Below, piece after piece: positions 50,801-61,500 of a stretch of 64,000 nt of DNA. Within the stretch, counting starts at the first letter, position 1. The number at the start of each line of letters is the position of its first letter. A model generated the notes under the pieces. It ran no database searches. It saw only the letters and a list, made by a program, of their open reading frames with translations, and was not told the origin of the DNA. The stretch spans positions 10,881,446 to 10,945,445 of the forward strand of contig NC_033626.1 in assembly GCF_001540865.1 (NCBI RefSeq). Direction: 5' to 3'. The translations under genes and the position numbers were made by a program. This DNA is from Ananas comosus. Taxonomy: Eukaryota; Streptophyta; Magnoliopsida; Poales; Bromeliaceae.

Positions 50801-52720
50801 ATCATTAACAACCTTATCATCGAGACCCTGTGAAAAAAAGTATTAAAATCAACACGAAGTACAGTATAAACATTGAATAATTTAAACATATCATAGTCCA
50901 TCTCACAGTATAAGATTATTAGAGCATGATAGTTCATGCTGTTGATGATTATGCACAAAAACTATAACCAAGAATTTGAACATATTTATGATCAGGTAAA
51001 AGTAGAAAGATATATTCCAAATATATGGATAAAATCTTTTGGCTACAGATCTTCTTATTTACCATTCCATGATCATTACATGCAGAAAAATGTGAACAGT
51101 CATAACCAGAATAGTAAAAACTGCACCCAGATTACATGTTACAGCAAGTGATAGCATTTCCAGACACAATTTAACTCACTACTGAGATATTTTGGATTGC
51201 ACGATAGCCAAATTCCACAGTTAACCAGAGTTGCCATCTTAGAGTTTAGTTACAAACCGTCATATACTGTCCGAAGTACAATATTGATAATATAAAGAGA
51301 AATGTCAAGAGGGTGGCATAATTTCAGCTATTTATATAGTCAGAGCTGTATTGTACAATGAAATGAATACTCACATTCAAAACAAAAAGGCAACATCACA
51401 ACCATATAGATTAGACATGCATTAGATTTCAATATAGAGTCAAAACAGGAATGATGAATGACAGAGGAAATACCTCCCCATTGTCTATTCTTTTAAGTAG
51501 ATCTTTGATGTCATCCTTTACACTTTCAACCTACACAGAAGAATAGACATTGAAAATAATGTTGGTAAAAATGATATAACCACAGTTCAGACCCATCAAG
51601 CCATAATGACCTATAAATGCACCAGTATTCAAACCCAGAAAAAAAGGAAAATTCTACATCAAGGGAAACAAGCATAGTACAAAATTAAAGTACAATATTC
51701 AAATCTTTAATGGAGATATATCTCAGATATGGCCCCCATAAAAAAGGAAAATTCTACATCAAGGAAAACAAGCATATTACTGCTAGACTGCTCAAATTGA
51801 TATTCAAACATCACCAAAAAGTAGAGAACTGAATTTTCACAAGGTCAAAGATATTTTGATACATATGATAATACACATTTTGACACATATTATTTTGACA
51901 CATATTTTTATACTCTTACACATAATGCAAATGTGAACCATTCATTGTTTCTTTTCTTAACAAGCTTGTGTTTATACTGTTTCTTTCAGATGTGCACCAT
52001 TCACTGCTTCTTTTGGAAGGTTTTAAAGTGTGTAGGCTTTTGTCATCTGATGAAAATAAACAGAACATATACGGGACACACAGAAGCGTATACATTGATG
52101 TGGTCTAAAACCCCACAATTACATATGGGAAATAGAGAGAAAATACATTACCTTTCTAGTAATTTGCTCTTTGTCGAAACCCACCCATCTATTTTTCGCC
52201 GCCGACTTGCTCCCTACATCGTAAACATCAGCACCCAACTTCTCCTGAGCCAAAATAAAACCAATTCAAATCGATCTTTTGCAATATTCGATCAAGAATC
52301 ACATGCATTGCAAGAAGATAGATTGATAATCCCTCACCCTGAGAGCCGCCTTCGAGATGCCCTCAGGAGGTATAGCCAAGAAGAACTGCACCTCCGGCGA
52401 CCCGTTCACGACATACGATTTCCCCTCCTCGGTGAGCACCCAGCTATCCCTCGTTATCTCCTGCGCAAATTTCCAAAAAATGCTTGGATCTTGGAGCAGA
52501 ATTAGGGTTCTAGTTAGGGTTTTACAGGAAGAGAGAGCGGGCGGGGGGGGGACGGGGGACTAGGGTTTTAGACCTTGGCGTCGACGATCTCGAAGCCCTT
52601 GAGGCTCTTGATGAGGTTCTCGAGGTCGGTGTGGGCGACGCCGAGGGAGGCGGCGAAGTCGTGGGAGTCGGAGATCTCATCGTGGGTTTGGAGGAACCCT
52701 AGGAGGGCGTCCTCCGCCAT
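44806..52720 (-). CDS. FARSA: Phenylalanine-tRNA ligase alpha subunit, cytosolic
   Basis: Eighteen exons on the minus strand: 52720-52574, 52460-52338, 52244-52152, 51530-51474, 50827-50772, 50508-50416, 49483-49393, 48949-48912, 48828-48790, 48128-48052, 47962-47878, 47802-47703, 47235-47139, 47001-46930, 46004-45938, 45860-45735, 44986-44932, 44859-44806; 1470 nt, 489 aa. This is the catalytic subunit of the cytosolic (alpha-beta)2 enzyme that charges tRNA-Phe. The N-terminal ~150 residues are the winged-helix tRNA-binding region (KSAAKNRWV). The class II core follows: [28 protein letters not shown] (255-264), motif 2 from RVFRNE (346-351) to [18 protein letters not shown], and motif 3 with GLSLER (449-454) followed by [16 protein letters not shown]. 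The length matches plant homologues. Intron 7 uses a GC donor (gag|gcatgt); the other introns are GT-AG. Confidence 0.97.
47425..47659. repeat. Recent 117-bp tandem duplication in FARSA intron 12
   Basis: Two adjacent units (47425-47541 and 47544-47659) are identical apart from the length of a T run. Each begins 'tagttgagaaatagcacaag' and ends 'tcatgcagtgatgcagg'. The offset is 119 bp. It lies wholly inside an intron. Confidence 0.9.
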
Positions 52721-53010
52721 TGTTGTGGGTGTGTTGGTGGTGTTTGACCACAGCGTCGTCGTTCTCCTCCGTTCGAAGAGGAGGAACTGCGCCGTTTGTT
52801 GAGAGCGCTTACGAAGGCTTCTATGCCGAGCACGTGCAATGAGGAGGAGAGGAGGTGCTTGTAACGGGCGGATGTGATTTAGTCGAGGGATCCAACGGTC
52901 GACAAGCGCGGGCGAACGAAGCAGAGAAGGAAATGGAGATCCGATCGTCCGATGTCTCTCATCTGTACACACCGTGCACTCTTCCCAGTCGTCAAAATCA
53001 TACATAGAAT
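52721..53010 (-). promoter_or_regulatory. FARSA 5' UTR/promoter region
   Basis: GC-rich sequence upstream of the FARSA start codon, without a recognised gene. In-frame codons extend upstream on the minus strand without a stop, but the conserved N-terminus [10 protein letters not shown] fixes the start at 52720. Confidence 0.4.
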
Positions 53011-53945
53011 TTTTTTTATAAATAATCCTATTAATTTTTATAATTATAAAAATAATTTTTTTAAAAAAAATAATTATAAAAATAGCCTTTTAAATACGGT
53101 AAATAATTCACTGCATTCATAATTCTTTGGCCAATTTGCATAAAAAATCCACTTATTTTGGGCTTTTGCAAAATCGGGCCACCTTTTTCGTTTTTGCAGA
53201 TTCGGTCCACTTTTTCAGCAAACTGACCAAAATACCCTTTTTACTTTTTCTCTTTCCTCTTTCTCTCTCCTCTTCGTTTCTCTCGTTCTTTTTTTTTCTC
53301 GCCGGCAGAGCGGAGGCGGAAACGGTCCTTCTCGCCTCTCACCCTCATTCTCTAGCCCTCGCCCTCGCCCTTGCCCTCGTCCACGCACCCCCCACCTTCC
53401 TCGCCTCCAATNAAAAAAAAAGTCGCGGCGCGGCTTTAACGGGGTCGGAGGCGAGGAAGGTGGGGGATGCATGGACGAGGGCAACGGCGAGGGCGAGAGC
53501 ATGAGGGTGAGAGGCAAGACGGACCTTTTCTGCCTCCGCTCCACCTCCGCTCTACCGGTGAGAAAAAAAAAAGAACGAGAGAAACGAAGAGGAGAGAGAA
53601 AGAGGAAAGAGAAAAAGTAAAAAGGGTATTTTGGTCAGTTTGCTGAAAAAGTGGACCGAATCTGCAAAAACGAAAAAGATGGCCCGATTTTGCAAAAGCC
53701 CAAAATAAGTGGATTTTTTATGCAAATTGGCCTAATTCTTTTTTAGAAATAAAAAATAAATAAAAATGGTGAACTATTCACCATTTTTACCATCGTAAAA
53801 ATATAAAAAAAGTGAAAAAAAAACGATGAATGATTCACCACTTTTAAAAACGATGAATCATTTACTGTTTTTGTAGGACTATATTTATAAATAAAAATTT
53901 AACAAATTTATTTTTAGGATAAAATTTTAGAAGAGGGCTATTGCC
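53011..53945. mobile_element. Foldback element with two nearly perfect ~280-bp arms
   Basis: The inner arms at 53129-53408 and 53447-53732 are near-perfect inverted repeats separated by 38 bp that include a single N (53412). Pairs include 'ggccaatttgcataaaaaat', 'gattcggtccactttttcag' and 'ccccccaccttcctcgcctc', each with its complement. The arms differ by a few substitutions and small indels. Flanking sequence ('cggtaaataattcactg' left, 'gaatcatttactg' right, plus 'aattataaaaatagc' type ends) resembles the outer frame of the element at 23650-24365, so the perfect hairpin may be nested in an older copy. Confidence 0.65.
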
Positions 53946-55381
53946 CTAAAAAACCCCATAGCCTGATCGCACTCGCCATAGAACAATAGTTTTGACGAGA
54001 CGGTTGCATGAGTCACGATCTCACGGATGCAAACGCATGAGGGTTGGTAGAGCTCCGCTCTGATCAACTCCGCGATGGGTGAGGCACAATAAAATAAAAT
54101 AAAATAAAACAGTTCAGGCCCACTAAATATTTAGAGCGAGATGCCCAAACAAAAAAAAAAGCGCATTCCTTTTTTTTTCTTGAAAGATAGGTAGCATGCT
54201 TATCCGTTTTATTTATTTCAATTAAAAATAAATTTAGCTGAAAATATTAATCAATTAGGATTCAAACTTAAGACCTCGGGTATCAACCATCAAATCCTTT
54301 ACCACTTACACTAGGAACAATTGATTTCTTTCTTTAATCCGTCCTAATATAAAAGCCACCCTTATCTGCCAAAAAAATAATATGGAAGATAGAAAATTTA
54401 TTCAGCTTCCATAATCGTATTGTTCGTATATGCAAAAATATATTTTAAAAAATATAATTTATTTGAATTTTTTTCTATATTTTTATCTTAATTTTTTAAA
54501 AAATATTTTATAAAATTAAAATGATACTTTTAATTACTGTATTACCAAACTAGACCTATGACTCCTAACTCATACAGTTCGGTTCGACTATAGTGTTAGA
54601 TAAGCTTTCAATGCCAAACAAATGGGTCCTTAACCTCAAAGCAACGCAGAATCCGACTCGCTAACACGCCGTCGGGGTTTGGGGGGTTTGGGGGGTTCGG
54701 ATTGAGTGTGGTCTAACGGAGGGTCCGCTCCACTCCTCGACCACGAGTGTTTCCGTTCGAACCACTCCCTCAGCTAATGGCGTGCTCACCCTCTCTACGG
54801 CCCCGCCTCCTCTCTTCCTTCTGCGGAGACCGCATTCTCTACTCCGCAGTGCTGCTTCACTTTTTTCTCCACCTTCGCACAGGTCCTTAATTTATCTGAA
54901 TTATGAATTATTTTGAGTCGGCTTATTCAAACTTGTAAAATTATAATTTTACTACTTAATCTTTTAATTTACTTGATTTGACCCAGCAAACGACGATATT
55001 TTGACTTCAAAATTTTAAAATAATTACCTATTTTAATAAATTCATTTAATTTGCATGAAGTATACTAAATAAACTTATAAAGATAAACAATATATTCAAA
55101 TTTTCAAGTCAAAATGGCGTCGACCGACTCAAATCAATTAAATTGAAAGATTGGATAGTCAAATCAAAATTGTTATGTACTTTTTACTTTTTATATTCAA
55201 CACTCCTCTCGCATCTAGCTCGAAGAGCCTGATGCGTACCCAAGACGTATTCTTATATCATGTTAAATAATGTGAAATAAAGTCGCATAAACATGTTTTT
55301 ATTTGAAAAAAATAAATAAATTGGTCTTCAAAATTAGGCAAGAGCCTCTGTTCATTTGCTAATGACATTGGTATAGTTCAG
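53946..55381. other. Intergenic DNA with an AT-rich MITE-like copy
   Basis: Contains a GC-richer pyrimidine-rich patch (54640-54880) with 'ggggtttggggggtttgggg' (G-rich, possible quadruplex), then the MITE-like copy 5. No conserved ORF. Confidence 0.4.
54885..55195. mobile_element. Dispersed AT-rich MITE-like repeat, copy 5
   Basis: Ordered blocks 'gaattatgaattattttgag', 'tttaatttacttgatttgac', 'ttttgacttcaaaatttt', 'ataaattcatttaatttgc', 'aagtcaaaatgg' and 'gattggatagtcaaatc' match the other family members. Confidence 0.5.
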
Positions 55382-56904
55382 GTAACAAAAGAATGTCTTG
55401 ACAAGGCAATATCAATATGTGCTCCAGGAGTGGAGGTCAACCGCATTGGGAAAACCATACAGTGTGTACTTTGAGCATGAACTAGCTATTAGTTAAATAC
55501 TCTCTCAATTTTAATGTGTGCTCTTTATGTATTGATTACGTTCTTAATGTCCACATTTCTGGGAACAATCAATATGTGCTCTTTATGTAATGACTATATT
55601 CTTATTAATGTCGAACATTTCTGGGAACAAAGTAATCGTAAGATTAACAAATCAAGTGTTTTCAAGTGATCATGCAGATAAATCTCGGTTTGGTGTAGTT
55701 CGACAATTTTGTTGGTCATGGAGTTGGACAAGTGTTCCAAGCTAATCCTGTTGTCCTTCATTACAGTAAGTTCTGAAAGCAACAAAAATGTCTTTCTCTT
55801 GTTTTAAAGCCCATCAAACAGATCAAGTAAATCTAATAATTCTTCGTGCAACTTAGCATTTTTATTAGATCCAGAATGTATAGAACAGATTAGCTGAACT
55901 GGTTATCTGACTTACTATAGCTGTTGGTTTTAGAGCATACTTAATATTTTCCCATGTATAACTAATTTAGCTTCATAATATTTAGATCATGTTCTTTGAC
56001 ATTTTGTATTGTAGCGTTATTTTAGCAATCAGTAGCTCTCTTTTTAAGTGTATGATGCTCCATATTAGTATTTTATGTGAAAATAAGAATAAACTTTATT
56101 CTCTTCTGTTTTTAATTCAAGAAAAAAAATAGAAATCTCTTCTGTTTGGAATATGTTTGGCTTATCTGGTAACTACATATTTCCGGTTTGATTGTTCTTG
56201 ATGTATCAAGTTCTGGAAGGAAGAAGAATTCATAAAAGTCACTTAAAAAGATTTAAGGAAATCGTGGGATCAGTCCTTTCCAAAGTTTCATTAGATTTAA
56301 GGAAGAAGAATTCATAAAAGATCACTTAAAAAGATGTTAATCCCTCACTTTCATCCAAGCACTTGAGAGAAGCCGCCTCACAAGAAGATGCTGAGATTAG
56401 AGTTATCTCCAAATTTTGCCTCCTAATAGCCCATAAAGGTGCTCTAGTTTTAGTTTATTAATGTCTGCCGCTCTGTCGAATTTAGTTCTTGTGAAAATTC
56501 TGGTGTTTTTAGAGGGTAAAGTCATATGATCCACATCATTCACAATGTTTCACTTTTACTTTTACTTTCATGTACCTTAAATAAAGACAATGTTGTTTCG
56601 ATGCAGCATCTATCAATTAGTTTGCAACTTTGAAAACTTTGAGCGATTTTTACACAGGGTTACTGTTTGATTGATTGCAAATTGGGAGGAAACTCAAATA
56701 GGTAACTTTTATGTAAGACAATAGGAATTCACATATTTTGTTCTGATTTACAATGCAGAGCCCATGCTAACAATAGGGAGCACAAATCCTACGATATGGG
56801 CTGATAACTAAACTGCAGTTACTGAAGATGGGAGCTTGTCGTCGCAATTTGAGCACATGATATTGTTTATAGGAAATGGGGCTAAAATACTTACAAAATG
56901 TTAA
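55382..56904 (+). pseudogene. MAP1: Methionine aminopeptidase type 1 pseudogene (5'-truncated, frameshifted, intron-containing)
   Basis: Three exon remnants in the right order. 55382-55460 reads VTKECLDKAISICAPGVEVN then RIGKTI. 55678-55765 reads RFGVVRQF, then after one extra T the frame resumes as VGHGVGQVFQANPVVLHY. 56759-56904 reads PMLTIGSTNPTIWADN, stop, TAVTEDGSLSSQFEH, ending AKILTKC and a natural stop. These match the C-terminal third of plant MAP1 (organellar-type) proteins, including the metal-binding region around GHGVG and the T-EPMLTIGS segment. The defects are a frameshift in the second exon, a stop where the conserved Trp should be (DNW to DN-stop), absence of all upstream exons, and loss of the exon encoding most of the region between HY and EPM. 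The retained introns show that it came from genomic duplication, not a processed transcript. Confidence 0.85.
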
Positions 56905-57360
56905 GATTTGTGAATCCTTAACAATTTATCCTGCCCTTTATTTTCTTTACGAACAAGCAATATTCATTGCAAAAGCAATTGCTACATGCTGGTGGGTCAT
57001 TTATTTATAATTTAAAATTTAAAATTTAAAATTTAAAATTTGAGTCGCTTTCACTGAGGAGACTCAATGCGCACTCATTTTTGCATCGAAGTTCTCATAT
57101 TGTTAATGTATTTCACTGTTTAATCTTCTTCCCGTTGGTCTAGATTCTTCTTATCTCTTCCAGGTTCTCACAGTGAAATCAAATCAAAGGGCATTACACG
57201 TAATCTACACCGTCTAATTAGTTGCAATATTAATTAAAAAAAGTGTTCTTAAGTAATCTTGGAACAAGAAGCCCTGAGAAGTTGAACGAACTCAACCAAA
57301 TACAACCACTCCATTCATATTATTTAACTAGTAACGTAAAATAGTGATTGGTGCAACAAA
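56905..57360. other. Intergenic spacer after the MAP1 pseudogene
   Basis: AT-rich. Contains a four-fold 'aaaatttaaaatttaa' type repeat at 57008-57040. Nothing else is supported. Confidence 0.45.
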
Positions 57361-58519
57361 ACATTTATATATATTTATGTATATATTTAAAAGTAAGCGT
57401 ACCTTTTGCTCTTGCGAAGCACGAAAACAATTTAATAAAATCACCAACATCCTCTGATGAGTGATGACCCGTGTCGGCACCACTTAGCCGAACCACATTA
57501 ATTAATCCACAATCAAAGTGTTGGCCGCACGTGGGACCCACAATCCCCCAAGGGTCGTGTCGCATTCTCCTTGGCTACAACCCTTCTTAAATTTATCCAC
57601 GTGTCCACTGCTACTTGGGCCTACACGATTCTGAGGCTCGTGATTGGTCGTCGCGTCGACGCGAGACCTGCAGTGGATTCGAACCGTTGGCAAAATAAGC
57701 GAGTTACACACGACTCGGTTAGCGTCTTTCCGTCCCACGCGGTTGAATCAGAGCCGTCGGATGAACTTGATCGCACGGAGTTACGCTGTTCCTGCGGAGC
57801 AGTGTAAGGGAGCGAGTTAGTAATGCCATAACTCTCTGACGAAGGATAATAAACTGGAAACTAATTCCTAAAGTTAAAGTAACTTTTACTTTAGTCCTTT
57901 AATTTTTATGTTTACTTTCGAAATTTATCAAAAGAATTCACGTATCTTTGCCATTGGTTCTTTACTTCTTTAGAAATAACTATCTGTAACTGATTAATTC
58001 AAATATATAATATCTATTCATTATAAATCTGCATACCCTCTATTTTGTACATTTAATCCATTGAATAAACTTCTAGATACTCAATAGATGATAGAATTAA
58101 GATGCGAGAGTTAATCTATGTGTTTCTTTTTTTCTCTTTTTAAATAGCAATGGCAATAAGGGGAAGAGCTAAACTAAAATAATTTCAAAAAGTTAAGAAT
58201 CTGAGCATACTATTTAAAAGCATGAGGACCACAATGAATGTAAATGAAAAGGTTAGGGACTGAAGTGTAATTTACTCTCTCTGGAAATTGTACATCCTCT
58301 TCCCAAATACTCGTCCCCACCCCAACTCTCTTTGCCCGTTGCGGAAACCCCAAGAAAGGCGCAAAAGGGGAGCACCAAATCCCGACCCCAATTCCTCGAT
58401 TCCGATCCCCCCTTCTCTTCTCGACGCGGGGTTGGTCGCATCGGCGGCGGCGATGTCATGAAGGCGGCGGCGGCGGCGGCGGAGGAGGAGGAGGAGGTGG
58501 CGGAGGAGGAGGTGGAGGA
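57361..58519 (+). promoter_or_regulatory. Upstream region of the eight-cysteine membrane protein gene, with G-box/ABRE-like motifs
   Basis: A GC-rich segment (57390-57810) carries 'gcacgtgggac' (about 57526) and 'ccacgtgtcc' (about 57598), both with CACGTG or ACGTG cores of the G-box/ABRE type. An AT-rich stretch follows, then a pyrimidine-rich leader (58270-58440) before the start codon. Whether the distal island serves this gene is uncertain. Confidence 0.35.
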
Positions 58520-58538
58520 ATGGCGAGGGGAGTGGTAG
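58458..58538 (+). CDS. Overlapping upstream ORF (26 aa, Ala/Glu-rich)
   Basis: An ATG at 58458 opens a 26-codon frame made of GCG and GAG codons (MKAAAAAAEEEEEV...). It ends at a TAG (58536-58538) 16 bp beyond the main ATG at 58520, in a different frame. A second minimal frame, ATG-TCA-TGA, lies at 58453-58461. If the transcript starts upstream, both would reduce initiation at the main ATG. There is no sign that the peptide itself is conserved; the repeat may simply be a leader feature. Confidence 0.35.
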   Translation: MKAAAAAAEEEEEVAEEEVEEWRGEW

Positions 58539-61500
58539 AGTGGGGGAGAAGAGGAGCGAAGTGGTGCTCCTATAGGAGGATCACCATTACGGTGTGCTCC
58601 GTGAACCTCTTCGTCGCTCTCTTCGTCCTACGCTCGCTTTACTCCTCCCTCTACGTTGGCGATCCCTTTCCAGGTTAGAAAAGAGCGAATCTAATTTGGT
58701 CTCCTCTTTTTTTCTGATTTTTTCGCTTGTTTTTGGCTCGCATTTTCCCTTTTTCTGACGATTTTTTTTTTGGGTAATTTCAGAAAATAAGCATTCGGAT
58801 GATCCGATTAAGAGGATAGAGGAGTCGATTCGGATTCGTAAAGCAGCCGAGCCTGTTGAGCTCGTTAAAGTGGTGAGATCCCCACTTAGTTTTTCTCCTT
58901 TTTCTCTATTTTTGTCGATTTCTTTGTTATTTTTAGATGTTTCTTATTTAGATTGTGGCCTCTTTTGCTAAAAGGTGAGGAAGCTGAGAAAAGAAGCTTA
59001 TAGAGAAGAGAAGAGGAAGGGCAAATTGCTACCACTACCTGTGAAGCAGAAGCTGACCAATGAGATTCTGCAGAGGTTGAGGAGTTTGAAGGATAGAGAT
59101 AATGCTACTGAACAAAGAGGTGACTGCAATTTTTGCTTTTTTACTATTATTATTTTGTGTCTTTTGGTATAATTGATTCGATTTCTTCGGTTAGCTGATG
59201 CATTTTCTGATTTGAGTGAGGAAAAAATTGAGTGGGTATGTTATTGGAAAAGTTGAAAAAAAGGATTTTTTTTTTCCTTTTCCCTTTGTTTGTAGCGGCT
59301 TGAAATGAATTACAGGAGGACTGAAAGAAGATTTTTGTGCAAGTTGGTTATCTTTCACATCTAAGCATTTAAACAGATGTTGGGCCATCATTGTCAAAAA
59401 AAAAGTCACTTTTGAGTTCTTCCTTTCTACATTGTAGGGTGACTAAATATCTGTACATCTTATTGCCCCGGATAAATGAGTGTATTGTTTAGTGTCAATG
59501 TTTATTCGACTGCGGGATTTGTATGTTAGTATCCTAAAAGGAGATGGATTACCAATTTTCTCTGATAAATTTTTTTTCAGAATTTCTGGTTAGATTGCTT
59601 AATTTCATGGGTAGTTCTTTTTTTCTTTTTAATTTACGATTTTTTTTTGCTGTCGCATTTCATGAGAATTTTGGTTTATCTTCATGTTGCCAGTTGCCAC
59701 CTGATAGGATGGTGGTTTTGACAAGTTGTAACTTACGGAAAAGTGTAAAGCCAATTTATCTTCTATTGGGCCTTATATGATGTGGCCAAATTTCATTTCT
59801 GCCTAAGGAACAGCAATGTTGCTCGCCAACTTTTGTTTGCTCATCTTGTCACTCCTCTTTGTCATGTTTATTGTTTCTCAATGTATCATGTTTTATGACT
59901 AGGCTTTTTTGAGAATTTCTTGTTAGTTTGCTTAATTTCTTGGGTAGTTCTTTGTTTTTTCTTTTTAATTTACAATTTTTTTATGGTTACATTTCTTGGA
60001 AATTTTGGTCTATCTCTGTGTTGCTAGCTGCCACCTAATATGATGGTGATTTTGACAAGTTGTAACCTAAGGAAGAGTTGTAAAGTCATATCATGCTTTG
60101 CTGATAATGATTCCAAGATTGGGAATTGGCCAAAATATGTTGACAAATGGCATTGCGGTAGGTAATGGAGCATTATGGATACTTTTATTGAGATAATGCT
60201 CTATTACTTGCTTGCTGTAGGTAACTGATGTGATTTCTGGTTTTATCTTTCTCCAACTTTGCATCTGCTCATTTCTCAATACATATCCTCGGACATGGAC
60301 TCCATTTTACTTGTAGCTGTTATTAAATATAAAACATGAAATTAGATAGCTTCATTTTGTTCATCAAATTATTTGGCTGAAAGTTAGTATGCTGGAATTT
60401 TTTAGCAGAAGCAGTGGAATTGTGGCGTGCTGAGAAACTAAGAGATATTAAGATGGCATCAAGGAAAAGGTCATCAAATTCCAGCATTCCTGCCCAGGAA
60501 GCAAGTACGTGGCACTTTACTAGATTTTTATTTTTCACCCCCTCTGCTGCAGTTTAATGAGTTGTTAACCTGGCTTTTATGATCTCTGATCAGAGCCTGA
60601 ACTACCTTTCCCGATTGTTAATTTTTAGTACATAAGAAGCATGACTTTATTTGTAGAAATGTTGAAACGTGCGTTGGGGTCCAACTGGCTTATGTTTATG
60701 GAGGACATTGGTCTTTGGATGCCAGCTGGTGTTACAAATACTGAACATGATGACAAGCCTGCAAATGAGCCTGATGGTAATGTCCATTATGTTTTTGCCC
60801 TCATTTCTGTCAACAACCTTGTATCTTATCTGCATTGGTACTTGTTTGGTGTAGCTCTAGAATAGCTTCTTATATTCTGAAATCATAAGCTTTCAATCAC
60901 CAGGCAAAGGGCAAACAAAAAAAGTTTGGAGCTTGTGCCCCTGGCATGAAGCTCTAAATGGTCTTTTGGGCTGCAAAAACAAAAGCTCCAATCTAAAGCT
61001 GCTTCTGCTGTAGCACTAATCTGTTTTGGTGATTATAATTAAAAAGATAAGGCTATTAAGTGCTTCCTTTAACAACTCTAGTCAGACAACACTTGTACAA
61101 ATGCTCTCTACCGCAAAAGTTAAACTCAGGCTGTAGTAAAGTCTCTAGTCAGACAACACTTGTACAAATGCTCTCTAAAGTTAAACTCAGGCTCTAGTAA
61201 AGTCCATTTAAAATGTTGTTGCAAAACTTTTTACTCTGGTCTCTTTGGATGTACAGAAGAGGAGATTATACCTGGTCAACCACTGCCTCCCGAATGCCAT
61301 GCCGAGCTCCATACTGATTATGATGGTGCTGCTGTTAGATGGGGCTTGACACACCACAAGGAAAGTGCTGCTGACTGTTGTCAGGCTTGCCTAGATCACG
61401 CTAAGCAAGCTAAGCCAGGCGAGATGAAGTGCAATATTTGGGTCTATTGCCCTTCGGAATTCGGTTGTTATTCACCGGATATCTATGAACACAAACATCA

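Noticed and set aside
52568..53005. Longer FARSA start upstream in the same frame
   Set aside because: The 95 extra residues do not resemble the family; the conserved N-terminus begins at the ATG at 52720.
53127..53544. Frames of 109-125 codons through the foldback arms
   Set aside because: They cross an N and the hairpin spacer, and their composition reflects pyrimidine-rich repeat sequence.
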